From positions 248,001 to 312,000 of the forward strand of contig NC_045144.1 in the NCBI RefSeq assembly GCF_008831285.2: a stretch of DNA of 64,000 nt. The letters run 5' to 3'. The stretch comes from Nymphaea colorata. Lineage: Eukaryota; Streptophyta; Magnoliopsida; Nymphaeales; Nymphaeaceae. The notes below the pieces were generated by a model. The model saw nothing but the letters and a program-made list of their open reading frames with translations. It had not been told where the DNA came from and did not search any database. Shown here piece by piece: positions 53,367-64,000 of the stretch (its first letter is position 1; each line of letters starts with the position of its first letter). The position numbers were made by a program, and so were the translations under genes.

Positions 53367-54115
53367 TCATTTAATATTAGATAGCTTGCATTGCTTAGAG
53401 CCTAGATTCCACCTTCTATTAGCAATAATGACTTGAGTCCTTCCAGTTGAGGGTTTAGTATTCACTTTTCCCTCCCTCATACGAGTGAGACGATCTCCTG
53501 TGGGATGTAATGAATCCCCACATAAGGTATAGAAACAAATTTTTGTTTCATCTTCCACCATTTATTCAAAAACTTTATCACCATCAAGTATACAAATCAA
53601 ACCCATAAGTGAAGCCATCAGCATCTACAAAAAAACTACCCAAACCTTAACGACACCAGCTAACACCTTGTAGTTCCACATATAAAGAGGCAACTTCGGT
53701 AGACGAATCCCTAGAGGGGTTCTCGTGACAGCTTGAAGTCGAAGCGGCATTCCTGCTGAGACCAAAAACCTATCGCGAACACGCCATTTTTTTGGTTGCA
53801 TAACTTCCTCTAAATATTCCTTTGAGGAAGCCTTGATCAAAAAGAGTCATTTTGAAAGGAGTGAAAATTGTTTTCACCTGATACAAATTGTAAAAACTTC
53901 CACCCAATCAGACGAAATCTTGAGCTACCGCCTAATAGAATTGCAATAGCAGTCCATCTGAAAGGTCTGACCATTTGCTTCCCCTCAATTTCACACACTG
54001 CAAGATCTGGTAATCCAAATGCCTCCTCTCACTCATTTTCGTCCACAACACCAGCGCTCTTTACCACCGACACCCAAAATCATCGCACTGATAGAACTGA
54101 CTGGAATCCTTGATC
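53367..54115 (-). pseudogene. LINE ORF1 (DUF4283/zinc-knuckle) remnant
   Basis: On the minus strand, just upstream of the ORF2 remnant, 53,625-53,850 encodes a DUF4283-like RNA-binding segment: EYLEEVMQPKKWRVRDRFL, then GIRLPKLPLYMWNYKVL, matching the WVRLPxLPxxxW pattern of plant LINE ORF1. Further along, at about 53,510-53,540, a weak CGDSLHPTGD recalls the zinc knuckle with ligands lost. Nearer the 5' end the frame is scrambled. It belongs with the ORF2 remnant as one element of about 4.1 kb, which abuts protease pseudogene 2. Confidence 0.75.
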
Positions 54116-54417
54116 AATAGGTGACTTTCCACGAACATTTTCCTAACTCTAACCTAGGGTCCATGTTGTTCCCTTTCTCTGCTCCTTCACGTGATAACCA
54201 CATCTTCTCCGTGACCAAGAACTGTTACATGTGGAACAATCCACACACTTCTCACTTTGACCATGTGCTTCTTTTCCCCACCATTTGTATTTAAATCCAC
54301 ACCCTTAGTCACAACCTACCTCATGATCTCCTTTATAAGATCTGAATCTATGATTAACAGTTGCCATAGCCACCTTCCTCTCCGCCTTCATGATCCTCCT
54401 CCTGTAACTTCTCCCAG

Positions 54418-56095
54418 TTGCACTATCAAACTTTCCTACCAACATCTTCACTAACACTGTCAATGTTAACCAAAACTCCAGGCTTCTCGATAGACCTCAT
54501 TCACCAAGACTTGCCTCCTCTCATCTCTATGATCCTTCATCCACTCCAGTTCGAAGCACTGAGCAGGGCAGCTCTACGCTTCAAGTTGTGCTCCCGATTG
54601 GCTTCAGGTTATGCCAACACCAACACGACCATCCATGTGTATTCGCATGAAGCCTGACCAGATGAACTAATTCCAGTGCCTGAACGCTAAAATCTGAAAT
54701 ATCTGGCAAATTCCAGATTTCAAGGGAATGCCCTGGTAACTTAGAAGTTTAGAACTATCTGGTTAAGGAGGACTATCTGGTTAACTTGTGAAATGTGTTG
54801 GGGTCCACTAAACAGGTGAAACTGCCGACAAAAGTTCACATCCTGCAATCAAACCTGGTTGAAATGCTTTGGAAAGCTTCCGCCTGTATGACAAGACAAA
54901 AATTTTAGAAAAGAAAGTTGGCCGTATGTCCAACTATTTCTTCTCAATCCCACCATACAACCTATATACTTAAATCTATGAGAGAATAGGTAGGCTTGGG
55001 TATAAGCAGCAACTTCATGTACTATCAAAAGAAGACATTGATACATCTATATATAGAGAGTTTCTCATGCAGCTTTACATTAGAACATCACTAGAAGTCC
55101 AATCTTACTTGGTCATCATCAATATGGCAGCAAACTCAAATGGACATTGTGTGTTCCTTACTACAACTTTACCTGCCAAATGAAGTCCACATTAAAGCCA
55201 CTTCAGTCTTCCACATACCATAACTGAGATGCACCACTGGCTTCTGGTCCGCTTGTGACGACAACCAACTTCGTAGCGTCAAGTCCTCATATGGTGATGG
55301 ATCTGTTGTAGAAGGGTCCCTTGCTCTCGAAAGATTTTGGTTTGAGGTTGGCACTGATGGCACCATCAAGCTTCCGACAATCGCCTTTGGTTGTGTTCAT
55401 AAAGAAAATAGTGTTGATTCCGAAAATCTTGTACATCCTAGTCTTATTGGCCTCAGGCCAGGATCTCTTTCACTTGTTAGTCACATCGGCTTCTTTATTA
55501 ACCATAAATTTGTGTACGGTCTTCCTCTCCATAGCAAGAAAAATAATGTCATTGAGTAGATCAAATTCTGTGAGGAGGTAGAGTTCTTCGGAACCAAGAG
55601 GTTCAACAGACGCCAATGAAGCAAATGCAGCTCAAGGCACTTTCTGTACACTCACACTAGATTACTTAAATGTGGGGAACAACAGACTCAACATATAGTT
55701 TGGAGGTGCATAGATGGCAACGTGTTGGGATATGCTGGATCAATCATGATAGACTCGGGTACCACGCTGACTATCTTGCCAAAGATGTGTATGATCAAGT
55801 GGCAAACACGGTGGCTAATGTCACAAACCATAAACGCTTCTATCATCCTAACCAAGATTATTTGTGTTATAATGTAGAGAATAATGGTGATCCAAGTTAA
55901 GGATTGCAGGAGATGAGCTTTGATTCCACCAACGCAGACTTGAAGCTGCCACCTTCAAATATCTTTTGGATGTATAGAAGTGCGACCGCTAGCTGAGCCA
56001 TTTTCGGGAATGTTTTCCAGCAGAACATGCATGTGAAATATGATTTGGGGAAGGGGCTGCTTTCTTTTGCACCAATTGAATGTACTCAGGGCTGA
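54418..56095 (+). pseudogene. Nepenthesin/CDR1-like aspartic protease pseudogene 2
   Basis: Diverged paralogue of the pseudogene at 37,187. The propeptide motif GFSIDLIHQD (54,481-54,510) is kept. About 500 bp (54,658-55,150) then show no protease similarity, and the first DTGS active-site segment is missing, so this part was replaced or lost. Homology resumes at about 55,160: SYGDGSVVEGSLALERFWF flap region (about 55,287-55,340), FGCVHKENS (about 55,388), GLRPGSLSLV (about 55,450), the second active site intact as IMIDSGTTLT (about 55,746-55,775) and the C-terminal FQQNMHVKYDLG with SFAPIEC (56,010-56,085). Stops occur at about 55,557, 55,700 and 55,897, with several frame changes. An AATAAA polyadenylation signal is at 56,214. 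Not functional. Confidence 0.92.
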
Positions 56096-56667
56096 AGGTT
56101 TTTCGTGATGATCTACGTGGTTCTCTGTACTAGTCTATAATTGCAGCATTGCAAGCTGCTTATGTTTTATGTCCTGATTGTCATGTGGTTGATGGTGTTA
56201 TTTTTTCATGTTGAATAAATATATGTATCTTGTTTTAAGATGCTTTCCCCCTCCCCCCCCGGTTTAAGTTTAAAGCTAACTTAGATATGTCTGCACGAGT
56301 ATGAAATTAACTATGGCTTTAACTCGACAGTCGCTAATACTGGCAATTCTGTCGCTAATAAGTAATCGCGATGGTCAAATCTACACCAACACAAGTCCCG
56401 TTGCCCAAACGATTATCGATGAAAATGGCCATCGTGTCTTAGTTGTGTTTGTTGCACATTAGTTGCTTTAAGTTAGCATAATGGCCATGGAATGTGCCTA
56501 CACCTTATTGTAACTTTGACAATGGAATTTTCGGTCCCATAACACAATGTGTTCTGTGACGGTTATATAAATCGCTTAACTTCACAATGTCTTTTAACTT
56601 TGCAACTAACAATTCTAAACCTCCATCAACAATGATGGTTGTTGTAGCTTGCACAGTGTACTGGCTA
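56096..56667. other. 3' flank of protease pseudogene 2
   Basis: Holds the AATAAA signal at 56,214, a C-rich tract (56,248-56,262), and a stretch with repeated GTCGCTAATA words (56,330-56,360) that recall CACTA subterminal sequence. No inverted ends found. Confidence 0.4.
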
Positions 56668-56820
56668 GCGACATATTTTCTAGTCCCTTACACATGTTTG
56701 GAACGGATTTAGTACACAGCGACATATTCTTGAGTCCCCGACACATGTATGGGATGGATTTAGTACACAACGACATATTTTCAAGTTGCTGACACATGTT
56801 TGGAAAAATTTTGGGATCAC
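56668..56820. repeat. 51-bp tandem repeat, three copies
   Basis: GCGACATATT or a one-base variant starts at 56,668, 56,719 and 56,770, a period of exactly 51 bp. Because 51 is a multiple of three, the minus strand (56,615-56,797) reads as a 17-residue repeat (ENMSLCTKSIPYMCRGL and variants). The frame uses no recognisable domain and is most likely a by-product. Confidence 0.88.
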
Positions 56821-57094
56821 TGAAGAATATTAAAAGAGTCCATGTGTAGATAAAATTCGGAACATATAGTACCTGCTCAGCATTTAATTCATTAGAAGAT
56901 TAATTTTTTTGGTAATTGAAATGCAGTTACGTTTCTTGAAATAAGAATATGGTTCTTTTATATATATTTTTAAAAAAAGCAATATATTATTCTTAACAAG
57001 TTCCATCTAAGAGAATTTAAAAGTCTTAGTGCAAGTTACACAAAAGACTTTACCTCCAGAAAGATGTAAGCTTCAATAGTCTTATATGTACTCC

Positions 57095-57350
57095 GAGAGT
57101 AGCATAACTGGTCGAGTTAAGAGTTTGGTGAGAGTCAGGTAGTCAGTTCCAATACCATGAGCATTATTCTCATGAACCATAAAGGTTGGGTGGAGCTACT
57201 CCTAAACTGAAGGGAGTGACTGTAAATTCACCTGGTTTTGATGTTTCTCTAGACCCTGGGGTAAAGGGGACGAGTAGAGCTTCTGCCCCTCATGCATGAG
57301 GCGTTCACTCCCGCTCACTCGTAACAAAGAAGGGTTTTCTCCACAAGCAA
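57095..57350 (+). mobile_element. Possible tRNA-derived SINE fragment
   Basis: TAGCATAACTGG (about 57,101) fits an RNA polymerase III A box, and CAGTTCCAATACC about 45 bp downstream is a degenerate B box; the next 200 bp are non-AT-rich and unlike the flanks, consistent with a SINE body. No target duplication or tail was identified. Confidence 0.35.
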
Positions 57351-58059
57351 GAGGTCCACTAAAATGTCATGCATTTGAGAACAGTGTTTATAAAAGTTGG
57401 GCTGAATTAATTTAAGTCAATTTGAATTGTTTGGCAAACCTGTTTTATTCAGTGGCTGTTGCCCCGTGTTGTTATTTCATTATCTTTAAATACTTTTAAG
57501 ATTTTTTATCTTCTATTTTTCACTTGTCTTTTTAAATATAGTATACTGATTTATCTTACCGACAGCCTGCAGGTTGTTTCACTTTGGGTTTCGGTTCTGA
57601 TTCCGATTGTTATAAACATTTATTAGAAACGAATGGTCTATAGAATGGATTCATTTTCACTATTACGCAAATAAATATATATTGTTGAAGGTTCCGCACT
57701 GCATTCAATCATCAAACAAGTAATCTACTTAATTTGCTATTTATTTTAAATGTGCATTTGTCAGTGTGAATTCGAATTTTATTTTAAAATTTTATACGAA
57801 CCCTATTTTGATTGTCAGGTCCATGAAATGCCTGGAAGTACAAAAAATTGAGATTGGGGCTAGAGCCTTTGGTGGAGTCATACGTGGGCTGGTGTAGGCA
57901 GTTGCCAAAATGGTCATATCAAATTTCTTTATTTTCATTTTTACGTAAGCTTTCAACTACTTGCTTCTTTATATGCACCAGTGACCCTATAGGTATGAGA
58001 TTCTTTAAATTAGTGCCCCTAAGTCCAACATTCCTAACTCTGGCTACCACTAACCATGG
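57351..58059. other. Unassigned stretch before D2
   Basis: AT-rich, no gene recognised. A 75-codon frame at 57,848-58,075 has no domain and overlaps the start of the D2 repeat. Confidence 0.4.
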
Positions 58060-59195
58060 TTGGAGGCGGAACTAGCTGGATGATAAAATAATGAAGTTTC
58101 TGATAATTGATTGTACTAAGTTTTTTCTTAATCATGTAATAAATATGCTACCAATTGGCAGCTTCGCCGTTGACCATCAGTGTCAAAAACTCAAGCAGCA
58201 TCGATTGAAGAAATCAACAAGCGACATCCCATGACAATGCTGGTGGCTAAAGTTCAATTTCTCCTCCTCCACCTCCCTTCTCTCCTCATTCTTCTTGACT
58301 TTTATTTGAATGCCCTGAATATTCAGGAATGACCCGGCCAATCCAGTTTTCAGTCGACCTGATCGGATCATATGAAAATCCCATCAAAAGATCTGTAATG
58401 GCCCACGAAGCAGGAAAGTTGCCATGATCTTCCCTAACCCATCAACTTGTAACCTCAACCTCATCTTTCGTGGCAGTACCCAAATTTTTTGACTGAACAT
58501 TGCTTGAGTCACCGACCTGAGTTTGATAGTGCCCATGTGGGCACTATGATGTGACTGGAATGAGTCTAGCTTTATCACAATATAATTTTTGACTAACTGG
58601 TATGGGTAAATATGGTGCACACCAACCCACCCTTAGCTCCGCTACGGCCCTTCTTACAACATAGTCCCCTCACAAAATGTTACAATGTCAGTTGGCGTCT
58701 AGAAATTAGTGACATAGACTGTGGATTAAATTATTTATTTAATTACCTATTTGACATTTCAATAAAGCGAGGGGCTCACTCAGCAGCTTCCCAGCAAAAA
58801 ATTACCTACATTATCATACTTGAACATATATGTTAGGTATGGGAAAACTATATATGTTACACTTAGAACATGATAACTCGATTGCAAGATAATCTAAGCA
58901 AGGTTATCATTTGAGATCAATGTGCTATACTAGTGCAAATAGGGTGGAAGCTCTATGCCAGTTGATGGACATTTGGCTCTACTCACATGGGCATGGGCAT
59001 TATGGGAAGCCAGATTTCAGTTTTCACTCAAACTGAAACTTGAAACAGGTTATGTTTGCACCCCTATGTATAAAAAATTGTACATAATAAGTAAAAAATA
59101 AAAATAAATTTTTAGAAGGACAAAAAGGGTTTATGAAAAAGTAAAAAATCCCAAAATGTACACTTCTTTACAAAAAAAGTCAAAAATACCCCAAC
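58060..59195. repeat. Dispersed repeat D, copy D2
   Basis: Collinear with D1 and D3. Opens with GAACTAGCTGGATGATAAAA (compare 41,570), includes the block shared with 48,540-48,690 (58,165-58,320), then GGATCATATGAAAATCCCAT (58,363; compare 62,833), GGGCACTATGATGTGAC (58,539; compare 62,977), TGTGCTATACTAGTGCAA (58,920; compare 42,333) and the GAAGGACAAAAA segment. Each copy has private indels, so the copies are old. Confidence 0.78.
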
Positions 59196-59490
59196 CCCTT
59201 TCTTTTTTTTTCCCCTTTGGTATACATTTGTGTGTACAACCTTGTGCATGTAACTCGATATTAATATATGTTATTGTATCTTCTGGTGAAAGGTTTGGAT
59301 TATTCCCAATGAAGTCTTCTTTCCTAATGCATGTTTTAATTTCCACCATTTATTGCAAACCTTCTGAAGGGAGATTTTTAGCTATCGTGAAGGCTTTCTG
59401 GCTGTCAGATTGGTTCCTCGCTTCTTCTATACTGCTTGTTCTCTATTTTCTTTTCTTTTTTCTTTACTCTTTAGTTTCATTTAATACAAG

Positions 59491-59527
59491 CTCTCTCTCT
59501 CTCTCACTCTCTCTCTCTCTCTCTCTC
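59491..59527. repeat. (CT)n microsatellite
   Basis: CT dinucleotides with one interruption (CA). Confidence 0.95.
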
Positions 59528-59901
59528 CTGTCTCTGCTTGTGAATGTATATATTTATACATATAAGATGATAAAAAAAACATACCACTTAGGTAAGGGAC
59601 GGAAGCCTGGCCTATTAATTTTTTTTCATAATTTTGCAGAATCTTCTAATATATTGAATACATTAAGTTATTTCTTTTTTATTTTATTAATATACCATAA
59701 TAATTAAAAATGGCTCTTATAACATTAAAATTTTAATAGTAGAAAAGAACACTTCTTTTTATAGAAGTAATTTGAACTTGAACTTTATTTAGATTAAATT
59801 AGTGTTTATAGTGAACAAATAAGGAGATTCACATTTTGTTCAAAATGCTTTTTAACACAAATATAAGAGGTCTGTTGGTTTTTGTTTGTGACCGTAGTAG
59901 T

Positions 59902-59903
59902 GC

Positions 59904-59934
<31 letters not shown>

Positions 59935-59946
59935 GATATATATATA
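59902..59946. repeat. (GT)n(TA)n microsatellite
   Basis: A short GT run followed by TA repeats with one GA interruption. Confidence 0.93.
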
Positions 59947-62029
59947 ATTTTCAATGACATTGCTATCTCTTTTATAAGGACCGTGGTGTAGGTACTGTGA
60001 ATGGCATTAAAATAGGGAAAGGGAAGTTGGTCGATCAAACCAAGGCATCTTTCAGATGTGGTTTCATTAGCATATCAGTCTTCTATATGCTTTTGTGGTG
60101 ATGCTGATCTGTGTTGAAGTCGATGATATATGTGAGAGACTTCCTACATAAAAAAGGACCAAAGGTTGTGGAAACTCGTTCTTCTGCTTGAAGAGTCATA
60201 TTTAGCACTTGTTGAATCATAATAAAAAGACGGTCAATTGCATCTGATGTAACAGATTTCGATTTTTCTTGTTGTCATGGTATTCATAATTCATGTTCTT
60301 CCATAGCCACCATATTGCCATGGGAACAGAATCATCCAACTTCACATAAATATTTTGATTCGAGCATTTTTATTCCACCGCCACGTCTGCGTCTCTGCCA
60401 CCAAGTCTGGAACTATAATATCAATGATGATAGAACTGTCATATCATGTAAACTAATGGTGCCTATTCAACAGGGTGGTTCCTCTCTTTTTTGACTTGTC
60501 TACCACCGAAAGTGAAAATGTGGTGGAAGAAAGAAATAAAAAAACAGCTCCATGGCATTTGAGTTCTCTTGCATGTATAGAGATAGAGAGAGAGAGAGGG
60601 ACAGAGAAAGAGATAGGTATTACATGTTTTATTCTTATTTTAAATAGTAGTCCACACAGGCGAGTGGGAGATAGAGATGAGCTTATGGGCGTCCCCAAGT
60701 AATTTTATAGGAAATAAGTAGTTTTATAGGAAATGAAACATGGATTAGACAATGCGCCAACCTGTTAAGCCCAAAGAAAAAACACAAAAAAATACAATGG
60801 CCTCATAGATGGCTCATTTTCTGAAATTATTGGGTTGTACAAAAGGTTAGATTGATATGGTAGAAACTTTTGGTAAAATGGATTTAGGTTAAGGATTCAT
60901 GACTTACCCATTGAGTGACTTTGGCACTATAGATATTTCCAAAATGATTACTACCATGTCCAGATTCAATAGATATGTTGTTATTCCAGGCTTCCTTCTC
61001 CTTTTAAGGGAAGGTCTATGGTAAAGAAAATCCAATGCCTTTTTGGTCCGCTTTTTGAAATTGTAAACAAAAGCAAGACCTAGAAACGAAATGTTTTTTC
61101 TTTCTTTGTCCATCCTTTCCTCACTTTTCTCCTTTCCCTTTCCATTCTAGCCATCATCCAAAGCATTTGGATGATGAATTTTTGCAAACCAAACATATTT
61201 TTCAAAAATGTGGACTAGTGTGTGGGCCTCTTTAAAGTAGTTTTTTTGCGGGAAGGAGGCCACAAGGGTTCTACCCATCTGATGGAGATGACTCATAAAA
61301 ATCAGTACCGCCTTTAAAAGGTGACCATAAGTCCCATTACACTTGTTGAGAGCAGCTAGCAGGATTAGAGGCAGGTATAGGTTAAATGTCGCTACACTGA
61401 TGCATAATTTTTTTTGTACGTCAATATGGTTAATGATTAAAATAACTTAAATTCACATTAAAAAAATTATAAAAACAAAATTGAAAATATAAAAAAGTAA
61501 AAAGACTAAGGAGAATAATTTTAATAAATTACCAAAGTATTCTTCTCTCCTCTTATGGACACATAACTTTCTATTGTTAAGTATTGGTAATTACATAAAT
61601 TTTAAAAGCTTTTTATTTTTATATTAATATTTTTGAACAAATTTTCTCATTCTTTAAAAATTGAAAAATGTATACCTAGTGTCCTTTATCTAGATTTGAT
61701 CTTCTGTCTGGGCTCCTAACCCCTATGCCGATGGTAATTGAGAAAAACCGTTAAGTGGGATTGCTGCTGGCTGCCCATAGGTCTGATATGTAGACCAGCA
61801 AGCGTGAAATATTGCAGATAAAACTTTCTCTTAATGGCTTCACTCATTTATATGTAAGTCAAGGTTGGTGCCTTCTTGACTTTGTGCTTCATCACGTCCT
61901 GCCATGGTCGGCTTGTTCTTTCAACATCAACAACGAGTCAAAGCCACCCAACGTCCGAAACACGGAGCCATGTGTAGGGGCCAGCTGCAATCATAAAGGC
62001 CGTGGAGGATCAATTGTCGTTAAATGATC

Positions 62030-62437
62030 GCCATGAGCCAGACCCGACTAGCATTCAGTCGACCTTATTTTTTGTGTTAAGACTGAACCAATTAAAAAAA
62101 TAAGAACACTCTATAGAGATCTTCCCTAGCATCGGGTGAGCGAGAGGGGTATTTCATGCTACCGCTCAACAAGATGGCCAAAACCTTAGCCTTACCAACA
62201 TTTCCCTAGAGCCTATTCTGTATCATGTGTCCCACAATTGCATGTTCATTCAAATTCAACAGAATCAGTTTCTATGATGGTAAATCCTAAAAAAAATGTA
62301 CTTGTTTCAGCATCGGAAATAATTGTGCAAAGGTCATTTGTAGACATAGATAATGTCTGTTACTTGTACGGTCAGGTTAGACATCTTCCCAGATAGAAAG
62401 CATACTTGAAGCATCAAACAAAGCAATGCTAGAGGGA

Positions 62438-62489
<52 letters not shown>

Positions 62490-63933
62490 ATTGAAATCAC
62501 AGCTGTTTCTATGCTCGGATGGTTATTTTGTGTTGCTAAAAACTGCCATAAAAGTTCTATTCCATCATTGAAAACCATGGTCAAGCAATTGATCATTTGC
62601 ATTGGTTTTTATCAACACCAAACAAGAAAATAACCATCCAGCCGTAGAGGTTCGTCTTAATTGGACACAAAGGCCAGTTCAAAGAGAAAAAAATAGGCCA
62701 ACTTTTATTTGAATCCCTTGAATATTCAGAAATGATCTAGCCAATCCATTGTAAATCACCCATTTTAATCGTTAAACATGTTTAAAGTATGATGACATTT
62801 GTCTATTTTCCAGTCAACCTTCTAGAATAGATGGATCATATGAATATCCCATCAAAAAATTGATTTCTCATGACACAAATAAGCTCATGCTAACCCACCA
62901 ACTTGTGATCTCAACCCGTTTTTAGTGGCGGAGCCAAGCCTGTTTGGCTGGAGGGCACGTGACTCACATCAAACGTGGGCACTATGATGTGACAGAAGCT
63001 GGGTCCAGCATCATCACAATATATTTTTGACTGACTGGTATAGGCAATGGTGCACAGCAACCCACACTTAGCTTCAATACTTTCCCTCCTACAAAATGTT
63101 CAACGCTTACTGTGGTTACCTAAGGGATACGTTAAGATGTCTCTGTTCTTGATGAATTTGTGATTGGAATTCTTCAACACAAGAATATTCAAACGTTATT
63201 ACTTAGCATTGCTTGGATTTTGGAGAAGGGTGCAGAAACACAAAAAGTTGCATGCAAACCTGAAGAAAATCACCAAAGTGGTTTTCAGCGAGAGAACAAG
63301 CTGATGAGAAATAGAACCCCAAAGAGGTAGTGGCAAATCCAAAAATTTCTGGCTAAGGTGCAATATTAGTTTAATTTTCAACTTTAAGGTATATAAAAAG
63401 TTTTAAAAACTAGTATCAATGACTGGTAAGGGAAATTGCTTACAATATCCACAATGTGGCTCCAATATTGTTAAAGAGTCATTTAACAGCAGGGACACTC
63501 ATAAAATTTTCAAAATAAGAACAACCCCTAAGTAGGTAGATGGAAAGGGGGTTGCTTAGCATAAGTCTAACGGAGCGCGAGTGATGTTGGTGCTACATTT
63601 CTATACTGCAACTGGAGTGGAAGCACTATACTAGTTGATGGATATTTGGCCCCACTCACAGACATAGTTGGGCCCGAGAAGGAGATGACTACACGCTATT
63701 ATAGATAGCCTGGCCCGAGAGAATGGCCACGAACAAACAAACGGTCGACCGCTCTTTTAGGGGGTGTTTGATGGTTTGGAATTTTTGATTTAAGAACGAA
63801 ATCCAAATCCAACTTCAACTCAAACATGAAACCTTTTACAGTCATGAGAGTGGATAAACATCACTCAATGCAAGACTTTGATAACATAAAATAGTTTTAG
63901 TAGCCATGTAATGCCAGCCAATTACTGCTAATA

Positions 63934-63940
<7 letters not shown>
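62030..63940. repeat. Dispersed repeat D, copy D3
   Basis: The longest copy. Begins with CATTCAGTCGACCTTATTTT (62,052; compare CATTCGGCCGACCTTGTATT at 41,749) and ends with the ATGCCAGCCAATTACTGCTAAT segment (about 63,911; compare about 43,000). It carries segments found in D1 only and segments found in D2 only, so D1 and D2 are each deletion derivatives of a longer ancestor. It contains a microsatellite at 62,439-62,490. No protease pseudogene is visible upstream of this copy. Confidence 0.75.
62439..62490. repeat. (TA)n(TG)n compound microsatellite
   Basis: About 12 TA followed by about 13 TG dinucleotides, inside D3. Confidence 0.96.

Positions 63941-63984
<44 letters not shown>
63937..63984. 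repeat. (TA)n microsatellite
   Basis: About 24 AT/TA dinucleotides at the edge of D3. Confidence 0.97.
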
Positions 63985-63986
<2 letters not shown>

Positions 63987-64000
63987 TGGCCATATACACA

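Larger units (their letters stand above)
59196..62029. other. Unassigned AT-rich stretch between D2 and D3
   Basis: No gene recognised. Low-complexity tracts: (CT)n at 59,491-59,527 and GT/TA-rich at 59,902-59,946. The 183-codon open frame at 59,156-59,707 is driven by T-rich and CT-repeat sequence (long runs of Ser/Leu/Phe) and is not credible as a gene. A few minus-strand words near 60,270-60,340 recall the LINE C-terminus but are too weak to call. Confidence 0.45.

Noticed and set aside
58528-58545. Perfect short palindrome AGTGCCCATGTGGGCACT
   Set aside because: The paralogous D3 sequence lacks the left arm, so it is probably chance.
59156-59707. 183-codon open frame, the longest after the Copia ORF
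   Set aside because: T-rich and (CT)n-driven composition, no domain, overlaps D2 edge and microsatellite.
60230-60350. Minus-strand words resembling the Trp-rich LINE C-terminus
   Set aside because: Only a few residues agree and the frame is broken; insufficient for a call.

Overview
This window is nuclear DNA from a flowering plant, and almost all of it is repeat. The evidence is diverged plant-type Copia and LINE polyprotein remnants, a primer-binding site resembling the initiator-tRNA-Met site of plant Copia elements, two wrecked nepenthesin/CDR1-type aspartic protease genes, a GC-rich hAT-like end, many (TA)n microsatellites and more than 33 kb of AT-rich satellite DNA. Species cannot be named from the sequence. 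I found no intact protein-coding gene, no rRNA, no tRNA and no CRISPR array.

Layout. Positions 1-24,087 are one satellite family with a monomer of about 115 bp. Each monomer carries a core word close to ACTTGTGATTTCAAT, and three alternating monomer types (A, B, C) give a trimer of about 345 bp. The first 3.9 kb are loosely ordered monomers with orientation flips. From about 3,883 the satellite becomes a regular higher-order repeat (HOR): ten consecutive units of 1.97-2.04 kb, each about 18 monomers (six trimers, one monomer truncated). The array stops abruptly at 24,087 against a GC-rich hAT-like fragment. Positions 24,088-27,810 are a non-satellite island of AT-rich DNA, microsatellites and a small minisatellite. 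Positions 27,811-37,086 are a second satellite domain with blocks in alternating orientation. Part of it (about 30,833-34,680) is a diverged copy of the first 3.9 kb of the window, without the HOR array. A 100-base run of N (37,087-37,186) ends the satellite.

Positions 37,187-64,000 are a graveyard of genes and transposons: aspartic protease pseudogene 1 (37,187-38,610); unassigned DNA with a few exon-like open stretches; a dispersed repeat (D1, 41,570-43,015); a minus-strand Copia integrase fragment; a plus-strand Copia element truncated before reverse transcriptase (about 43,469-47,155); a minus-strand LINE lacking its reverse transcriptase palm (about 49,970-54,115); aspartic protease pseudogene 2 (54,418-56,095); a 51-bp minisatellite; a SINE-like stretch; and two further diverged copies of the dispersed repeat (D2, 58,060-59,195; D3, 62,030-63,940). 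The order protease pseudogene then D repeat occurs twice, which suggests an old segmental duplication later split by the Copia and LINE insertions.

The genes do not form a working system. The window reads as heterochromatin, perhaps pericentromeric, knob-like or subtelomeric (inference). The most interesting material is the architecture of the satellite: a young, homogeneous HOR array sitting at the point where two older, duplicated, orientation-switching satellite blocks diverge.
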